Positions 60,943 through 64,000 of a stretch of DNA of 64,000 bases are shown here, in pieces. The position numbers and the translations under genes were made by a program. The notes under the pieces were generated by a model. The model saw only the letters and a list, made by a program, of their open reading frames with translations, ran no database searches and had not been told where the DNA came from. The stretch comes from Pedobacter sp. Leaf250 (GTDB lineage Bacteria > Bacteroidota > Bacteroidia > Sphingobacteriales > Sphingobacteriaceae): positions 1 through 64,000 of the forward strand of contig NZ_CAKLBU010000004.1 in NCBI RefSeq assembly GCF_920984735.1, given 5' to 3'. Every line of letters starts with the position of its first letter. Positions within the stretch are counted from its first letter, which is position 1.

Positions 60943-61893
60943 CTAAACTAGCATTTTTCGTTGCGCTTCAACTGTACCATATTTTTGAAATACATTTGCT
61001 GCGCAGCCCAATAACCCTGCTCTGTTACCAAGGCTAGCAGCAACAATTTGGGCAGAACCTGGTCCTGTGGGTACGGCCAATGCCAATACCCGTTTTTCAA
61101 TCTCTTTGGTATAAAAGGAACCAGACTCACTAATGCCTCCACCAATAATAACTTTTTGTGGATTGAACAGATTGATAAAACTTACGATTCCTGTGGCCAT
61201 GTAATCGAAATGAGATTCCATCACTTCCATCGCCTCACTTTCCCTCAACATGTACCGGCTAACGATATATTTAGCATCAACATGATCAGGCGCATTTTTA
61301 TTGATAGATTGATAGTGATTGACCATCGCAGTAACAGAAGCATAGGCTTCCAAACATCCCCTGGCCCCACATGCACAGGCCTTACCTTTATGATTTACAA
61401 TGATATGCCCCAGTTCGGTTCCCCTGTTCTTAAACCCGCCGTAAAGTTTTGCATCAATCAATACAGCACCTCCTATTCCGGTACCCACGGTAATAAATAC
61501 CGCATCACTACAGTCTTTCGCTGCACCGTAGGTGAGCTCACCGAGTCCCATAAGGTTTGCATCATTATCAATAATGATATTTTTTCGCGTAATCAGTTTT
61601 AAAATATTCCCCAGCTCTACATTTCTAAACCCCGGCAAATTGATTCCACCTGCAATTACTATATTATCTTCAATGATGCCGGGAAAGCCTACACCAACCC
61701 CAAGAATGGTATCAGCATATCTTTTGGTGCAATCATTAATGGCTTCGGTCATGTGGCCGATTACAGCACCATGTGTTTTCACATTTTTCAGCGAAATGTT
61801 GGTTGAGTACAAAATTTCACCATGGGCATTTACAACCCCGCATTTAATGGAAGATCCGCCAACGTCGATACCTATTGCATTTAATTGGTTCAT
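60943..61893 (-). CDS. ROK-family sugar kinase
   Basis: Phosphorylates a monosaccharide, probably glucose, N-acetylglucosamine or glucosamine released from the glycan. The ATP-binding start IGIDVGGSSIKCGVV (8-22), GVGVGFPG, DNDANLMGLGE, TVGTGIGGAV and ELGHI are present, and the zinc-binding ROK signature CACGARGCLEAYAS follows. 316 residues is typical. ROK kinases also accompany known heparan sulfate loci in Bacteroides. It is upstream of susC on the same strand with a 177-base gap, and divergent from GH88. Confidence 0.9.
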   Translation of the reverse strand: MNQLNAIGIDVGGSSIKCGVVNAHGEILYSTNISLKNVKTHGAVIGHMTEAINDCTKRYADTILGVGVGFPGIIEDNIVIAGGINLPGFRNVELGNILKLITRKNIIIDNDANLMGLGELTYGAAKDCSDAVFITVGTGIGGAVLIDAKLYGGFKNRGTELGHIIVNHKGKACACGARGCLEAYASVTAMVNHYQSINKNAPDHVDAKYIVSRYMLRESEAMEVMESHFDYMATGIVSFINLFNPQKVIIGGGISESGSFYTKEIEKRVLALAVPTGPGSAQIVAASLGNRAGLLGCAANVFQKYGTVEAQRKMLV

Positions 61894-62103
61894 GTTTAAA
61901 ACATTTATTCAGGTTGAGATAATTATGATTAGGATCTACTTGCGATGCAGAACATAAACGAACCCTAAAGTACAGGCATTTCGATACTTAGAGTTTCGAT
62001 TTTAGCCTAAAGTATTTAAGTTTTGGCTAATGCTAATAATTGGCTGAGGGGGCAAATATTCCCAAATGGCGGATTTTAAAAGGTTTCCGTCAAAAAGTTT
62101 CTT

Positions 62104-62144
62104 AATCAAAATCAAAAGCATTTTAACGAAAATCAAAATCAAAA
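62104..62144 (+). repeat. 14-base direct repeat in the ROK-GH88 divergent region
   Basis: AATCAAAATCAAAA occurs at 62104-62117 and again at 62131-62144, start-to-start distance 27 bases. The divergent region 61894-62219 (326 bases) otherwise shows only AT-rich sequence. Direct repeats upstream of locus genes are typical targets of HTCS regulators, so this is a candidate activator site for the GH88/PL12 operon. Confidence 0.4.
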
Positions 62145-62219
62145 ATGCATCGCCTAACCTAATTTCACAATTGCTTATTAAGCAGATTATTCAACCAGCA
62201 AAAAAGATAAATCTATCAA

Positions 62220-63422
62220 ATGAAAAAAATCCTAACTATATTCTTTATTAGTGCCCTGACATTTAAAAGTTATGCACAACAAGAAACGCAATGGTTTTCA
62301 AAAGCAACCCGTGTCGTCGAGCTTCAGCTTAAGAAAGCGGCTAGCACTTACAGTCCGGGAAAAAATCCGCGTTCTGTTAATCCAGATGGAACGGTAAGGT
62401 TGGCTCCCTATAAAGATTGGACAACCGGATTTTTCCCAGGCTCGTTATGGTATGGCTATGAACTTACGAGAGATAAAACCCTTGCCGCTGATGCCAAACG
62501 CTTTACTTTAGCCTTAGACTCGGCAAGGTATATCACCAATACGCATGATGTTGGTTTTATGCTTTACTGTTCTTATGGAAATGCTTATCGAATAACCGGC
62601 GATCAACAATACCTTCCTGCACTAAAAGATGGCGCAAAGCATTTATTGAACCGTTTCGATCCTAAAATCAGAGTGATCAGATCATGGGATTTCGCCTGGT
62701 GGAATTATCCGGTTATTATTGATAACATGATGAATTTGGAATATCTGTATTGGGCTTCAAATACTCTAAAACAGCCCAGCTACGCGAATGCTGCGAATGC
62801 CCATGCTTTAACAACGCTTAAAAATCATTTTAGGAAAGATTATAGTTCCTATCACGTTGTAGATTATGATCCGAAAACAGGTCAAGTCATTCGAAAGGCA
62901 ACACATCAAGGTTTGACTGATGAATCGGCTTGGGCTCGTGGGCAAGCGTGGGGATTGTATGGATACGCCATGTGTTACGCTAATTCTAAAGATGAGAGAT
63001 TTTTGGCTCAGGCTGAACACATCGCAGCTTTCATCATGAATCATCCAAAAATGCCAAAAGATAAAATACCTGCTTGGGATTTCGATGTTCATAACGCCCT
63101 TGACACAGCAGAGCGGGCGCCTAGAGATGCTTCAGCCGCAGCAGTTATCGCATCAGGATTATTAGAACTAAGTACTCAAGTTAAGGATGGTCAGAAATAT
63201 CTCAATTATGCAGAGGATATTCTAAAATCCCTTTCATCTGATGATTATCTAGCAAAACCTGGTGAAAACAAGTATTTTATTTTGAAACACAGCGTTGGTG
63301 CTTTCCTTTATAATTCAGAAATTGATACTCCCCTTGATTATGCAGATTACTACTACCTGGAAGCACTGAAACGTTATAAAGAAATCAAAAAAATTAATTC
63401 AAAAACATTCAAAAAACCTTAA
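62220..63422 (+). CDS. GH88 unsaturated glucuronyl hydrolase
   Basis: Removes the delta-4,5-unsaturated uronic acid left at the non-reducing end after lyase action. Signal peptide at residues 1-20 (ending SYAQ), so it acts in the periplasm. The (alpha/alpha)6 barrel shows KDWTTGFFPGSLWY, NTHDVGFM (Asp110) and VIIDNMMNLEY (Asp168), matching the two catalytic aspartates of Bacillus unsaturated glucuronyl hydrolase, then ESAWARGQAWGLYGYAM and DFDVHNALDTAERAPRDASAAA. 400 residues is normal. The PL12 lyase gene begins three bases after its stop, so they share an operon. Confidence 0.95.
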   Translation: MKKILTIFFISALTFKSYAQQETQWFSKATRVVELQLKKAASTYSPGKNPRSVNPDGTVRLAPYKDWTTGFFPGSLWYGYELTRDKTLAADAKRFTLALDSARYITNTHDVGFMLYCSYGNAYRITGDQQYLPALKDGAKHLLNRFDPKIRVIRSWDFAWWNYPVIIDNMMNLEYLYWASNTLKQPSYANAANAHALTTLKNHFRKDYSSYHVVDYDPKTGQVIRKATHQGLTDESAWARGQAWGLYGYAMCYANSKDERFLAQAEHIAAFIMNHPKMPKDKIPAWDFDVHNALDTAERAPRDASAAAVIASGLLELSTQVKDGQKYLNYAEDILKSLSSDDYLAKPGENKYFILKHSVGAFLYNSEIDTPLDYADYYYLEALKRYKEIKKINSKTFKKP

Positions 63423-63424
63423 CC

Positions 63425-64000
63425 ATGAAATTAAGAATATATATTACCCTCGCAATTCTTTTAGGGTTCATTGTAAGTTTAAAGGCTCAGGAAGGCCCGA
63501 TTTCAAGAGAAGACTTCAGCAATATTAACTTAACTTATCCAGGGTTAGAAAAAGTAAATCAACGCTTTCAATCTGCCAAGTATGATGATGCTGCCCAAGA
63601 GCTGTTGTTATATTACCGAAACCGAAAAAAAATTCGCCATCCTGAGTTTAATATCGGAGATGAGCAGCGTTTCAAAGGAAAATTGATAGGGGCAGCAAAC
63701 CAAGAGAAAGCAGATAACGCATTGCTTCATAAATTCCAGCCACATAAAGGTTACGGATTTTTCGATTATGGAAAAGACATCAATTGGCAGCTCTGGCCGG
63801 TAAAGGATAACGAGGTAAGGTGGCAGCTGCATCGCGTATACTGGTGGCAAACAATGGGATTGGCCTACCGAAGCAGTAGAGAAGAAAAATATGCAGCGGA
63901 ATGGGTCTACCAATTCCGCGATTGGGATAAGAAAAACCCATTAGGACTTTCTGCAGATAACGACGCCTATGCCTGGAGGCCATTGGAAGTTTCAGAAAGA
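63425..64000 (+). CDS. hepC: heparin-sulfate lyase, heparinase III (PL12), 5' part only
   Basis: The first 192 codons are in the window and the gene continues past the edge. A signal peptide (about 1-22, ending LKAQ) precedes the heparinase II/III N-terminal domain. Segments such as QFQPHKGYGFFDYGKDINWQ (with Lys/Phe differences), LWPVKDNEVRWQLHR and ADNDAYAWRPLEVSER closely follow my recollection of Pedobacter heparinus heparinase III. The enzyme cuts low-sulfated heparan sulfate by beta-elimination. It abuts GH88 (three bases). Confidence 0.9.
   Translation, partial: MKLRIYITLAILLGFIVSLKAQEGPISREDFSNINLTYPGLEKVNQRFQSAKYDDAAQELLLYYRNRKKIRHPEFNIGDEQRFKGKLIGAANQEKADNALLHKFQPHKGYGFFDYGKDINWQLWPVKDNEVRWQLHRVYWWQTMGLAYRSSREEKYAAEWVYQFRDWDKKNPLGLSADNDAYAWRPLEVSER

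Noticed and set aside
1..64000. CRISPR array, tRNA, rRNA or complete insertion sequence
   Set aside because: No regularly spaced repeats, no tRNA cloverleaf that I could recognise, no rRNA stretch and no transposase gene were seen.

Overview
The window reads as a chromosome segment of a Bacteroidota species, most likely Pedobacter or a close Sphingobacteriaceae relative. The main reasons are two SusC/SusD pairs, a hybrid two-component sensor with Reg_prop repeats, several TAnnTTTG-type -7 promoter boxes, mostly weak ribosome binding sites, and a last (partial) gene whose start closely resembles Pedobacter heparinus heparinase III as I remember it. Genus is an inference; no rRNA or tRNA gene is visible.

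Bases 1-8850 (minus strand) hold an assimilatory sulfate-reduction and siroheme operon. Its order is a ferredoxin-type sulfite reductase with an extra C-terminal helical domain, CobA-type SUMT, a fusion of precorrin-2 dehydrogenase/ferrochelatase with a TSUP anion transporter, APS reductase, CysD and CysN. An Rrf2 regulator with four cysteines lies upstream, and a terminator-like hairpin sits in the sulfite reductase leader. Bases 9000-14800 (mostly plus) carry a hybrid histidine kinase with a possible N-terminal frameshift, a membrane phosphoesterase, an M23 peptidase, a small orphan protein and a GAF histidine kinase.

Bases 14870-25600 (minus) hold a small polysaccharide utilisation locus (SusC, SusD and a multidomain GH31 enzyme with FN3, CBM32, dockerin-like and cohesin-like parts) and a MocR-type regulator. 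The regulator is divergent from a TonB receptor, which is followed by map.

Bases 28400-43600 form a nearly self-sufficient molybdenum island. The minus strand has cupin, CMD, an AraC regulator, a sulfite-oxidase-fold protein and ModABC. The plus strand has a 2Fe-2S subunit, a diheme cytochrome c, a Tat-exported molybdenum hydroxylase subunit, XdhC, MocA, MoaA, MoeA, MoaD, a MoeB-rhodanese fusion, MoaE and a MoaC-MogA fusion. Together these cover molybdate uptake, cofactor synthesis, cytidylylation and insertion into one exported enzyme. An acyltransferase gene follows.

Bases 45300-64000 form a locus for heparin/heparan sulfate-like glycosaminoglycans. The minus strand has a ROK kinase, SusC, SusD, an S1 sulfatase, a heparinase II/III-family lyase, the hybrid sensor, a DUF4350-like protein and a formylglycine-generating enzyme that would mature the sulfatase. 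The divergent plus strand has a GH88 unsaturated glucuronyl hydrolase and the start of a PL12 heparinase III, cut off by the window end.
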